64,000 nt of DNA from Chrysoperla carnea (lineage: Eukaryota; Arthropoda; Insecta; Neuroptera; Chrysopidae): positions 35,975,501 through 36,039,500 of the forward strand of contig NC_058341.1 in assembly GCF_905475395.1 (NCBI RefSeq). Reading direction: 5' to 3'. The notes under the pieces were generated by a model. That model saw only the letters and a program-made list of their open reading frames with translations. It had not been told where the DNA came from and made no database searches. This document shows, one piece after another, positions 35,924 through 47,456 of this stretch (position 1 is its first letter; the number at the start of each line of letters is the position of its first letter). The position numbers were made by a program, and so were the translations under genes.

Positions 35924-38900
35924 GTATGTAATAAACAAAATTATTACATTTTGTATTCGCCCAAATGGTTTTGCGCATGTATTAATCGCGTCAGTCAGAC
36001 ATGATTTTTGGTCCATAATATGTCATATTTTTGATGTAAATCTTTAATGTAAACATGTCATTTATGATCGAAGATTGTTGAGATTTGTTTTATATTTATC
36101 TTTAGGTTTATTACAAAGTGTTTTTCTTACAATTTTTGTTTTTGTTTGGAGTATGTTGTTATTGCATTGAAAGTCTATTGGAACCTAGAACTGGAGACAG
36201 TCTCCACAGCTAATCGGTATAATTCATCTAAGAATGTTCCTTTTGCTTCATATGTACACAAACTATGTTATTGTTTTAATAAATTACATATGTTTTTAAT
36301 AAAAATGTGTACTGTTTAACCGTTTGATGTTAACTTCAATATAAATTGATTTTTCTCTTATTGAAATACCATTACAAATTTAATTCCAAATACCAAATGA
36401 TTATTTACAAAGCATTTTTCGTATTTAAATTTGGTTGTTTACATTTTTATTATTACAATTTAATAAAAAATGTATTACAATTAGCCCAATTTACATAATT
36501 CTACATGTAAATGGACCCGAATTGTCGTTAAATGTTGTTTATGGAGCTGTCAAATCTTCAAGTAAACAAAATAACTATTGATATTCCATGCAGTATTCTA
36601 AAGATGGGTTAGTTTACGATAAATATACATTTTTATGACGCCTGGTAACTTTGAATGATGGTATATGGTTATTTAAGATAATTTAAAAGGTGGTTATTTA
36701 AATTAAGGATGTTTTTTAAGATGTCAAAAAAATTTTTTGGGTTAATGTTATTAGTTAGACCGGGCTCTGAAGGAAATTGAGTATGCAAAATATAAGGAAC
36801 GAGAACTTTTGACTAGTTCATAAACCTTCAGCAATTAAAAAACCTTCTACCAGTTATTCTCACCCCCGACACGGAATTTTTCATTTTGTATCGTAATTAA
36901 GTTAAGAAACTAGTTTTATTTCTAAATTATTTGCAGTGGACAACTAGAAATAGGTAAAAATAACAGTATGTTATACAAAATTACAAATACAATAGCTTCG
37001 ATTTTTCATGATATTTTATCTAAGACGCTGAAAGAACTACCCATATCTTTGTGAAGTTTTGGATCTATAATCTAAAATATTAGATCGAAATGGCGGTAAA
37101 TTCATACATATACACATCATTACATTTAATCTATTTTCAAAAACACTTATTTTCTATGCATAGTAAATATAACTTTCCATTTAATGGGTACAGCCTAAAG
37201 GTACATAGAATAATCGCTGTAATTAGCAATTATTATTGCAACTACAAGTTAATAATATTGTAGGCTTGTAGCTACCTATAATACTACTCGTTAACTGCAG
37301 TATTTGCAACTCTTAATAAGCTTGCCACTCGGGTATTAGTCTTAATGCCGAAAATAAGAAAAATCAATTTTATTACAGTCGTCAAAAAGGATTTTGAAAA
37401 AAGGAATCATATTATTATTCTAAATCTAAATGTCAATCACAGTTCCAGAGGGGTGCAGTCGGAACAACATATTCCTTTCCAAAAAGTAAAGAAATCAAAC
37501 ATTTTAGGTAATTAGCAAATAACTTGCACCTCCAAGCCAAATAAATTATACAGTTGGATCCAAAATGGCATATCTGAAATGTTTTTAAAAGATTTTCTCA
37601 ATCTTATTGAAAGTTTTTGTTGACCATTCCATTTGCGGATTTAGAGACGTGCTTTAAGTAATCAGAAAATATAGCTTTTCGATTTTTTCCAAGAACACTG
37701 CAAAAAATCGTCTTGAGAAATTTACAAAAAGTGCCTTCTTTGAGGGCTGGGCGGATTGTTTCTAAAATATAGACTAAGCGAAGGGTGATATTCCGATATA
37801 TGAAAGGTGATATTTTGTGGAGTAATTTTCCCAGTCAAACTTATCCCAACTTATCGTTCAATCGTAAAATCAACTAGATTTGAGTGTCTTTATATTACTT
37901 AAAAAGATAACGACCCAACAAACATAAGAATCCAGTTCATTTGACGATTAAATTAGTATATTATGAAATACCTTTAGAATCACTTCGAAATAAAAGCTTT
38001 TTCTACAGGATTTTAAGCGATATTATAACGTAGTGGCAATAATACTGGAAATTCTAAAAAACTTGGAAATATCGGGGATTTAAAATTCTACTAGAAAAGT
38101 GAGGGAAATGTTTGGATATTCCGTGGAAAATGATAAACATCAGTGATTTTTTTTTATTTTAGTACAAAAGTTCTAAAATAATTTTTATAATTTTTTTTTC
38201 TATTCTAATTATTTTAAAAACAGGAGAATGTGATCGTAATATTTTGGGTCATATTTAGTATAATCATTTTCCATGTTCGTTATTTGTAAAATTTCCTTTC
38301 CACTTTCTTCCAAAACAATTTATTAATAATTTGGCCAGGAAGTTTTGAATTATTCAACTGAAAAATCTAGAAAAGTTAGAGAATTTCGTTTTGGAAAAAC
38401 TGTGTTCACCATGACTAAAAACTGTTCAATCAAAAATACAATGGACCCGATCTTAGTTCTTTAGAGACAAAGTTACCTAGTTTCATCCAGTTTCACAAAA
38501 TAAGGAAATTTATTTGTTAATAAACTTGTCGATTCTCGATCGGAATTTCTCTTACAAAAAATCAGCACAATTTTTTTCGTCTCCAATTTAGATTAAAATA
38601 ATTTTCTTGATAAATTGTGTCCTACAAACAACGGGTCCCTTTTACGATTGTATGAATACTTTCTGAAATATGAACCAAACTCGAATATTATAAGGGATGA
38701 TTTCCAGTAGTAGTTTCTTCGGTCAATATCTTGTCGTTAAATTGTAAGAGCAACCCAATTTTCGTACTTCTAATTTATCAATTTATACATCTTTACATAT
38801 CTTTGCTGAAATTAAGCATTGTGTCTGGGTATTCACTTTAATGACAGATTCGTTTAATACTTATCTTAAACACATATGATTGATATATGCGGAATAACCG

Positions 38901-39817
38901 TATATGATTTCTGCAAAATCAAACATCTAGGTTGCACTGTTCTCAGATCAACAACAAACAACCAGTAGTCACTCAGTCGGAATCACAAATATCGTATAGA
39001 AAAAATATTCTCAAATCTGTCTTTTCCAAAGGTTGTGTAAATGTTGCAGTTGTTACGCGTAAATTCTTTTAATACAATTTTTTATTATTTCTTATTTTGG
39101 AAACTTGTCAATTGATAAAAAAAAAATTATTTTATTATTATGTATGTGAATTTTTTTGTGAAACAATTGATTTTACGTGATTATAGCCACTATGAGACCA
39201 TAAATTCTGGTTTTAAGATCTCATACCTTAAAAATATTCACCTGTTTATGTATCGATAATTGTTCGTAAATATATTATGTAGGAATTTGTAAAGCATAAA
39301 GCTAAGTACTATTGGATTGTGCCCATATCCAGTGGCCTCTGGTAATCCGACAAACGTTTTTCAAGATGATGTCGAATTTAAGAATTAATCGAAAGTATAG
39401 AGAAAATTTAATTCTTTCGGAATCAGTTGGTCTGGTACTTAAATATTATGTTTAATCAATAAATCTTTTATGAAAATGATGAAGCAAAATTGTTTCTAAA
39501 AAATTATGGAATTAGTTTTCACTTTGTGCAACAAAACTTACTTGCTTCGCAGAAATAGTAATTTTGGTGCAAATGTAAATTTGGCGCAAACTATGAGCAT
39601 TTAGATTTTCGATGATCGAGAAAGAGAAGACAGAAAGAGACTACGTTGAAGCAGCGAAATCTGAAAATAGCTCAGGTGCCCTAACAACTTTCTATCGAGA
39701 TTCCAAGTCTATGTAATTTATAGGAAATAATTTACATGTAAATTTCACCTCGTAAAAAGGCATAAGGCTTGAAAATTTTTTGTAGATTCAACAGCAAAGT
39801 CTTCTCAATTGTATTTA
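35924..39817. other. Intergenic or large intron; one pogo-like end at 39330
   Basis: No exon recognised. The block at 39330-39380 (cagtggcctctggtaatccg, acaaacgtttttcaag) resembles a pogo/Tigger-type end and matches the inverse of 46045-46092. Confidence 0.4.
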
Positions 39818-39950
39818 TAGAGTTGGTTTACTTTATGTTGGACCTTACAAACAAAGAGAAAAAATAATAATGCATATATACGTATGTAATATATTTTATT
39901 CTCTTTGTTTGTAAGGTCCAAAAAAAAAAAAAATAAATAAACCAACTCTA
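39818..39950. mobile_element. Hairpin MITE, 133 bp, near-perfect palindrome
   Basis: Ends TAGAGTTGGTTTA and TAAACCAACTCTA are perfect 13-bp inverted repeats. The arms also share ggaccttacaaacaaagaga, so nearly the whole element folds on itself around tgcatatatacgta. A T/A tract length difference is the main mismatch. It is too large for a rho-type terminator and is most likely a MITE. Confidence 0.75.
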
Positions 39951-42799
39951 ATATTAAAATTTTTCGATTGTGCCAATTTCTTTGCAATTTGCGGTTCGAA
40001 AACCTAAAACAAAATTTTCAACATATCTTTACGCTTCATAGTCATAGTAACAAATAGAGTACCAACTCCAATCAATAGTTTCCATGTAATTACGTTTGAG
40101 TCGACGTCAATGATCGATTTTTAACTTAGGATCCACTGAGTGAATGGTTGGCATCCACTTTAAAGCATAACTACTAAGAAGGAAATTATTGATTGGAATC
40201 GGTACTTTAAAATTATTACTTCATATCTTAATCTACTGAATCGATTTTGATGAAACAATTATCGACCACCTGAATAGTATACTTAGATAATATAAATACA
40301 GATTTTCAAAATCGATCCATAATTGGCGGAGTAATAAAAAAATTACATACAGTCGATCATAAATAAAAATAAGAAATAACCCTATCAAATAAAAAAATCA
40401 TCGATACCGGCTCCGTTTTTTCCTTGGTTAAGAATTTTGATTAACGAGCTCGTATTTGCTCCAATCCTTGCGTAATAACATCAAAATGTGCTGGAAAGAT
40501 TGGCAAATGCGGTGTATACAATTGGGGCGTTAATATTAACATTTACTCCCTGGAAGTTGATAATCTGGATCATAAGGGTCGCATTCGCATGAAATTTTTT
40601 TTCTAAAGTATAAATCGTGTATAGCCCTTGTATCAATTGTATAATATAATATAAAAATATATAACTTGTTCTTATAAGAATATTTATATATTTATTTATA
40701 AATAAAATAAACGTTATAATAGTGCGTTTCAATGTTATTCTACCTTAAAGTCATACTCATATACCATTCAAGTCAAGTAGGTATGTAGCTCTTATATACA
40801 GCTCAGCTCAGCTCTCTTGCACATCACCATCATGAAGTATCATAATAACAATATATAAATGTCGATAAATATCGATTATTCGTTTAGTTACTTACGTTCT
40901 GTTACATACAATCTTTATAGTACTTGCTTGTTAATTTTATTTATACGCTAGTTGTGTTAATCAAGATTTTAATAAATAATATTATTAATAGTCGGAAATG
41001 ATGACATGCTGATGACTCAAAATTATCAATAAATTTTATAAACAATATCAATGTGTTTATATGTACACTTATGAACAAAGAAAATGTACCAATATTCTTG
41101 TTTGGTAAAAAAGAGACAGACAAAATCTAATTAGATTTTGTAAATTTTTACATGTAAATTTTTGGTTTGGTATTCAATTTGTCTAGTATCGAAATAGGTG
41201 TCAGGTTTTTTGAGTTGTATTTTGGAACTACATATCAAAATTCTTATCACTTTCCGAGTTGCTCCAAGATGCGAATTTTTAATTGAATGAATGGCACCCA
41301 TTTCTCAGAAGTCAAAATTATACTTCTCTTTAAATCGATAGGAAAATAAATAAAAACTTCGCTATAAATTCTCTGTAAAAAGTTATGGAAAAATGGATAT
41401 TTTTTGAGTTATTTACGATTGAAAATGTTTTTTAAGGATTGACTCATCATTAGCTACCTTTTCATAGTTTTTTTAAACAGCAAGGACCGCTTGATGTCAA
41501 AGTATTTCGAATCCGAGAAATCCAGCATAAAAGCAGGGCAGTGACCGAAGAAATAAGTCAACGTTTCCCTCCTTCTCCTCTTAAAAAAATTGCAAAATTA
41601 CTTTGCTAGGTACCATCAGATTTGTTATTTTTTAACATTCTTTATTTTAAATATGTCCCACAAAGTAGAATTCAAGACTATACAGCTCTTACCATAGTCT
41701 TCATGTACTGGTAGGCCCGACCGTTCAGCGTGTATGCTCCTCCTTTGAAGTGAGGTGATCAAAACACCTTCAATTTTACTTGGTTCAAGTGCATTCTACT
41801 TTCCATGTAATATCGGTCTTGCTTTAGGTGATTTATTTCAAAAGTAGCTTGCTTTCCGATAGCTTTGTCACAACTCATTTAATGAAGGTTAGCAATTCGA
41901 TCTATAACGAAAATCAAATAAGAAAACGTAGATCGAAGTTAAAAACTTGATCGCTGCCTGATCTTCTTAAATATTCTGAAAATATAAAAATATCATGTGT
42001 TTTATTACCTTCCCAGTATAGAGTTTTTATAATGGATTTCATGTTTCTTGGGCAGAATAATGTACTAGAACCAACAATAGTTTGAGATTTGTTATATATG
42101 CGTATAGAAACTGGATCGTTGAAGGAGAAAAGAAAAATAAAACTTGAAGTTTTTCTTTAAATATTGAGAAATTGAAAATGTTCCTAATTAGTAAACTTGA
42201 ACCTTAGTAGAAAATCACTTGAATAATAGCTAATCCCTTGATAATAATTTTTTCTGTGAAACTAATATTTACAGAAAAATTTACGATAATTCATTTTAAA
42301 TGGATCATAAGGATCATATGAGTCTGCACAAAAATCACTTGAGCACTTTGCTGCGTTCAATAATGTCATGTTAAGTTAGTGAAAAGCTTAGTGTAGTCTC
42401 TTTTGAGTTGGTTCGGTTTCTTTGTCCACGATTGTACTAATGATGGATATACTTTTGGTATCATCTATCTATCTCTTTGCATAACTAATATGTAACGTGT
42501 AAGATGTGTTAGTATATGATGCCATTTCTATCCATTCATGTAATTATATGTATGGAGAGTATGAAGGTATAACGCCTACTTATTTTCACACAACAAATTT
42601 TTTTTTCTTGAATTATTGGTTGCCAATAATATATTGATGACCTGTTATGATTGTTTTATGTATTACTTATTTGAAAAAATTTGAATAACTATTTGAATTT
42701 TTAGTTTTGTGAAATATACCACCAACAATCTTGATTATAATTCGGAAATCATATGAAAGATATACGATTATATATATATCAGAGGCTATAAAAAGTATA
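39951..42799. other. Intergenic, nothing recognised
   Basis: AT-rich. Frames near 40481-40732 and 40941-41123 are low-complexity and unsupported. Confidence 0.5.
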
Positions 42800-43146
42800 T
42801 GAAATATATCAGAATATATTAAGTTTAGTCCCAAGTTTGTAACGCATAGAAATATTGATTCTACAAACAAAATTTTGGTATACTTTCTCGGTTGTCCGTC
42901 TGTCCGTCATCACGATAACTCAAAAACGAAAAAGATTTTGAACTGAAATTTTTATGGTGTTGTATTGCTTAGAATGTTCAGGACGAAAAAGGATACTTTG
43001 TAGACCCCCTAGAAAATTTTTCGAAATTTTGGAGAAAATAGGGTTGAAATTTGATCGTATATTAAGCTGTTTTTTTAACTTATGTTTTAAAAATAATTAA
43101 AGCATTAAACAGTTAACTCAGTCGATTGATTATTTTCACTTGTTGT
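42800..43146 (-). repeat. Dispersed repeat Y, copy E (inverted, rearranged)
   Basis: It carries ttaagtttagtcccaagttt, ggttgtccgtctgtccgtca, cgataactcaaaaacgaaaa, and ends with gttaactcagtcgattgatt and attttcacttgtt. This is the complement of repeat Y with its middle replaced by other sequence (about 42975-43095). Confidence 0.65.
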
Positions 43147-45814
43147 ACGATTTTTATGTAGAAATTATTTTAGTTCGAGAGCAGCGCTAAAAGGTTCCGC
43201 ATAACTATGTATTATTTAGTTAACATGAGCATATGAGCAAAAATTGAAGTAAAGCTGTCCTTCTGGGTACCATAAAACAAGCATATTTTTGAGGACCGTT
43301 TATAGTTAAAGTAAAAAAAATATTTCAATTAAAGGCCTTTGTTTACGCTACTTTGAAACATGAACAAGATAAAAGGGAGGGGCAAAAGGAGGTTGAAATT
43401 ATCATTATTTATCATTTGTTGAAGTCGTACTGTCTGATAGCTGAAACCACCTTAAAAACATATGAATTTTTCTATACAATCCCAGAAATTCGATAACTCC
43501 CGGTTTTTAATAGATTCGGATTAGTGAGATACTACTGTATCTGAATTTCAGCACATTTTATATTAATTTCTTATTATTTCCCATTTTTTAAAACTGCCAT
43601 GTTTCTTCTTCCCTACTTTTTTCGCCACTTGGATTGCCACAATTCATGACAAACTGACTAGCCAGATGGTAATCTGGCTATTTTTGAATGTATGGCTACA
43701 ACATATGCAATCATCATTATCCATCATCATTCATTGTTTTATTTTCATTTTGTTTTTGTTTTTTTATTTTTGTTCATGCAAATATTTTGCGTGTACACAC
43801 AACTTACAATTTATTTTTTAACATTTATTAATGATACCTGTGCAAGTTATTGAATACAGTAGTAGTTTGTAGTTTGTCGATAAATACTATATTTCTGATT
43901 GAATTTTAATTGCAAAAGATATATTAATTACAGGAAACACGTAGATATTATTTTTACACGTAATATAAAGATTTGTCTTGCAAATTATTATTATTGTACC
44001 ACACACAGAATACCCGTTGAAAAAGTCGAACTCCGAACAGTTAATGGATGAAATCGGATATTTGAAGTATTTTAATAAATATCGAATATTTGAAGTCTTA
44101 GGCAACAGTAATGATCTTGCTAAAACGAAAAGAAAACTTTTTTCTAAAACGTATATTTATCTTTTTTTTTTTTTTAAATTTCCTTTATAAATCTTACAAT
44201 TTTTGAAATATGAAAATATATTATTAATGTACATCGTACATCGGACATTCAACGTAATTAATTCTGAGATTTGTATACCTCACACAAGAACTCATAATAA
44301 TATCTCAATTTAATATATTGGTACACGATTTGTATGAGATACATAATTTAACGTAAAATAATTTTTTTCCATGAACAATTGCAAGACTCGTATTTCTTAG
44401 TATGATTACTCCATTTTAAAAGCGGTTAATTTTATTGGAATGAATAAATTGCAAAAAAAAAAAAAATAAATAAATAAATAAATAAATAAATAAAGTAATA
44501 AATCTCTAAAATTATTCAATAAAACAAAATGAAAATCATTAAAAATGTGTTTTCAAAGTAATAAGTAATCTGAGTAACTTAAAAATTCAATTTTTGGAAA
44601 GAGATTTTGTAAAAATTGAGAAACTTTCTTTTAAAAAACATAAAAAAATTATTTTCAAAAGCTAAATTTTTCTAATGATAGTCTTAATTATTCCTTGGGA
44701 ATTTCTTGAAGAGGACAAAAGAAGACATAAGTATAAATATGAAAATCACGTGTCATGATTTGCCTTGGAAAAGATGATTATTTGCAAATATTGGGTTACA
44801 TGAGATCATCAAGCTCAGACCATTATTAAACATATTTTTATTAAATATTTGTGTTTAAAAAGTTTCTTTTCGAGTTCGTTTCTATTAGTCATGAAAAAAT
44901 AAGCCAAGAAGTCAACAATTACTCGTTATCTTCATCAAGATAATTAATAATAATGATAAAGTTAATTTGAATTTTCTGAAAATATAATTTGTATACTTGA
45001 AATAAATATTTAATAGTCATACTTTCCACGAAAATATAGACTTAAGGACTGTAGGAAGATTGATAAAACAGAAACAGGGATAGGCGCGGGAAATGTCTGA
45101 TTTTTTTTTCTAACTATCTAATCTTGAGCAGTCCAAGCAGCCCTTTATTTGAAATGAGCCGAAATTCAGTTGTAGAGTTTTTACCAGGCGGTTGATTTCA
45201 GCAATATTATATAATTCCATACTTAATATAGCTATTCTTCGATAATTTTCAAGAAAACTTAAGAAATGTTTGCGTATTAGAAAAATTTTTTAAAATATGA
45301 TTTATTCAAATAATGCATAGTTACTCCATCGTGCCCTGCCTTTATCAACATTCACTATGATGTGATTATAAAAGTATTTTTCAAAAGTATAAACTTTATT
45401 TCACGCATTTTAATGTTTTTATAAATTACCTGAATTACCAATTCTCTACAACAAAAAATATTATTTATAAAATAATATTAAAAAAAAAAAAACAAATTTC
45501 TTTTTTCAAATGGTTATTTTGAATAAAATATAATTATCAATTAGTCATAATAAATTAAAGCATTTATCTAGTATATACCATTACATTCCAATAAGAATGA
45601 TTATATTCGAGCGTAGCTGTGGCGTCGACACACCATGATAGCCATGCTCATCATGAGAACCATGAATTATATGATATCGAAATAGTAATACTTATTCTTA
45701 TGTAACAGATAGTTATTATTTTTAGTGTTTAATAAATATTGTGTTCATATTGTAATACAATTTGTATGGTCTAATATGAATTTTTTTATAACTTTAGGAT
45801 GCTGTACCAATATA
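43147..45814. other. Intergenic; pogo-like end and a microsatellite
   Basis: A pogo/Tigger-like end lies at about 43490-43553 (minus strand: cagtagtatctcactaatcc). A (TAAA)n run lies at about 44466-44495. A 70-codon frame at 43978-44190 has an acceptor-like CACACACAG upstream but no confirmed donor or partner exon. Confidence 0.4.
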
Positions 45815-46092
45815 ATATAGTAGACCCGTGGTAATTCGTCCCCTAGCTAATACGACCTACGTATAACGGTAATTAAAATGCAGATTTATTATAAATACAT
45901 GAATTCTTCCTGGCTGAAATTAGAAAATGATTGAAATCTTATCACTTTGATATGTAATTTGTCAGATTACAAGGTATTCTTTTTTCAAAAGTTCCGGGCT
46001 ACAGGGGGTTTGTGGCAGTACTGCAAATTCCGACAAATTCGATAATTCGACACCACCTTGAAAAACGTTTGTCGGATTACTGCGCGTCCAAT
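45815..46092. mobile_element. Relic of a pogo/Tigger-like DNA transposon
   Basis: The left side has agtagacccgtggtaattcg. The right side on the minus strand reads cagtaatccgacaaacgttt. Inside are repeated attcgaca-type segments. The 46045-46092 part matches 39330-39380 in inverse. The ends are poorly matched. Confidence 0.4.
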
Positions 46093-46540
46093 GTATTCGA
46101 AATAGTTAAAGAAAGGTGATTATAAATAAGTGAAATTTGCAAATTAGTGTTGTTTATATGATAACTCCGATGGTAAGTCGTTCACCTATATTTCGTCTAA
46201 CAAGTACGACATCCTTACATATTACGAATTTCTACACACTTAACATTTTTTTTGTTTATATGATTCCATAATAATTATAGAAAATATTCTGTATCGAAAC
46301 AATAAATACTTGTGGATAAAATGAATTATTATTGTTCAATGAGATTTTTTAACAGAAATAAATTTATAAATTTTATCCGGTTACGGTTAAAATATAATTT
46401 TTCTTTAATTCGTCTGTTTTGATATGGATGTTGAGGTGACCGACCATAGAGGACAACTTATGTATTTTGTAGAACTTTAACCTCGACAATTGATTGTTAA
46501 TTTTAGTTAGTTCAGATGTAAATAAAGCTTTTTATAGTAT

Positions 46541-47248
46541 AGGAGCTCGCAACGTTTTCGAGAGAGAATTTTATTATTGCTGATTTTATGATATGTTGTT
46601 CTTCTTGCTCTTTCAGTTAGAGCTTGGGACATCTGGCTGGCGGTAGTGATTGCGTTAAGTACTGCGTAGCCTAAATGTACAGGTAATAATCCTTTTAAAA
46701 GTGTTTTAGTATATCTCTAATTTTAATATTATGTTATTTAGCATAGTATTTTCCAGACGTTAATTCGGTTGCTAAACCTTGAATAAAAGCGAAAAAGTTG
46801 AAAAATATTGCAATGCCAATGACATTTGTATTTTTATATACCTTATGTTATGACAACCTCTGTAGGTGTTAAATGGCCAAGAAGCGTTAAAGCGCAAGTA
46901 TTGAAAATTATATTTTAGTAATTATTAGTTCCGAGTTCGAATCCAGCAGCAGCCAGCAATTTTTTTTATTATCTTATGTAAGTCTATTGAATTTTTTTTA
47001 TTTTTATTTTAGGTTTTTGTATACTTAAATAACATAATATTTAAATTACAGACATACTAAAACACTTTTACAAGGATTATTACCTGTACATTTTAGGATT
47101 ATTACCTGTAAATTTGGGCTGCGCAGTACTAAACGCAACCACTACCGCCAGCCAGATGGCCCAAGCTCTTACTGAAAGAGCAATAAGAACAACATATCAT
47201 AAAATCAGCAATAATAAAATTCTTGTTCTGCTGACGTTGCGAGCTCCT
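46541..47248. mobile_element. Foldback transposon, ~708 bp with ~190-bp inverted arms
   Basis: The left arm (46541 to about 46730) and right arm (about 47040-47248) are inverse complements with few mismatches: aggagctcgcaacg, attgctgattttatgatatg, atctggctggcggtagtg, acaggtaataatcc and aaaagtgttttagtat all recur. The right arm holds an extra ~21-bp tandem duplication around caggtaataatcc. The 60-codon frame at 47114-47296 lies mostly in the right arm and is probably not a gene. The core holds a tRNA-like segment (46866-46955). Confidence 0.8.
46866..46955 (+). ncRNA. tRNA-derived (SINE-like) segment in the foldback core
   Basis: tggccaagaagcgttaaagc resembles the A-box region of Leu/Ser tRNAs, and gagttcgaatcc at 46933-46944 is a good B box. 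They are about 47 bases apart. The acceptor stem does not close, so it is not a functional tRNA. A T8 run follows at about 46960-46967. Confidence 0.5.
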
Positions 47249-47334
47249 GTACCATTAGGTGATTCAGGACATGCAAATGTTTTCCCTAAAAGGTAATAGT
47301 TTTTGCACTGCAACGTGTTTTTAGTAAAAGATGT

Positions 47335-47456
47335 GAAAAAAAAACTTTTAACAAAAAGAAAACCGACTTCAAAAGTGAAACTATTCCAAAACAAATTAAT
47401 ATGCACTCAAAAGTAAAAAAATAACGTTAATATAATGTAGTTACAAATAGTGTTAT
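47335..47456 (+). repeat. Dispersed repeat Z, half copy
   Basis: aacttttaacaaaaagaaaa, aaaacaaattaatatgcact and taatataatgtagttacaaa match the left arm of the hairpin at 59036-59320. Only one arm is present here. Confidence 0.65.

Noticed and set aside
43978-44190. 70-codon frame with an upstream acceptor-like CACACACAG that could be exon 2 of the gene starting at 35836
   Set aside because: Phase fits by a one-in-three chance only; no donor, domain or homologue was recognised.
47114-47296. 60-codon plus-strand frame with fairly balanced composition
   Set aside because: It starts in the right arm of the foldback element; the corresponding left arm is not open in the same way and no domain is seen.
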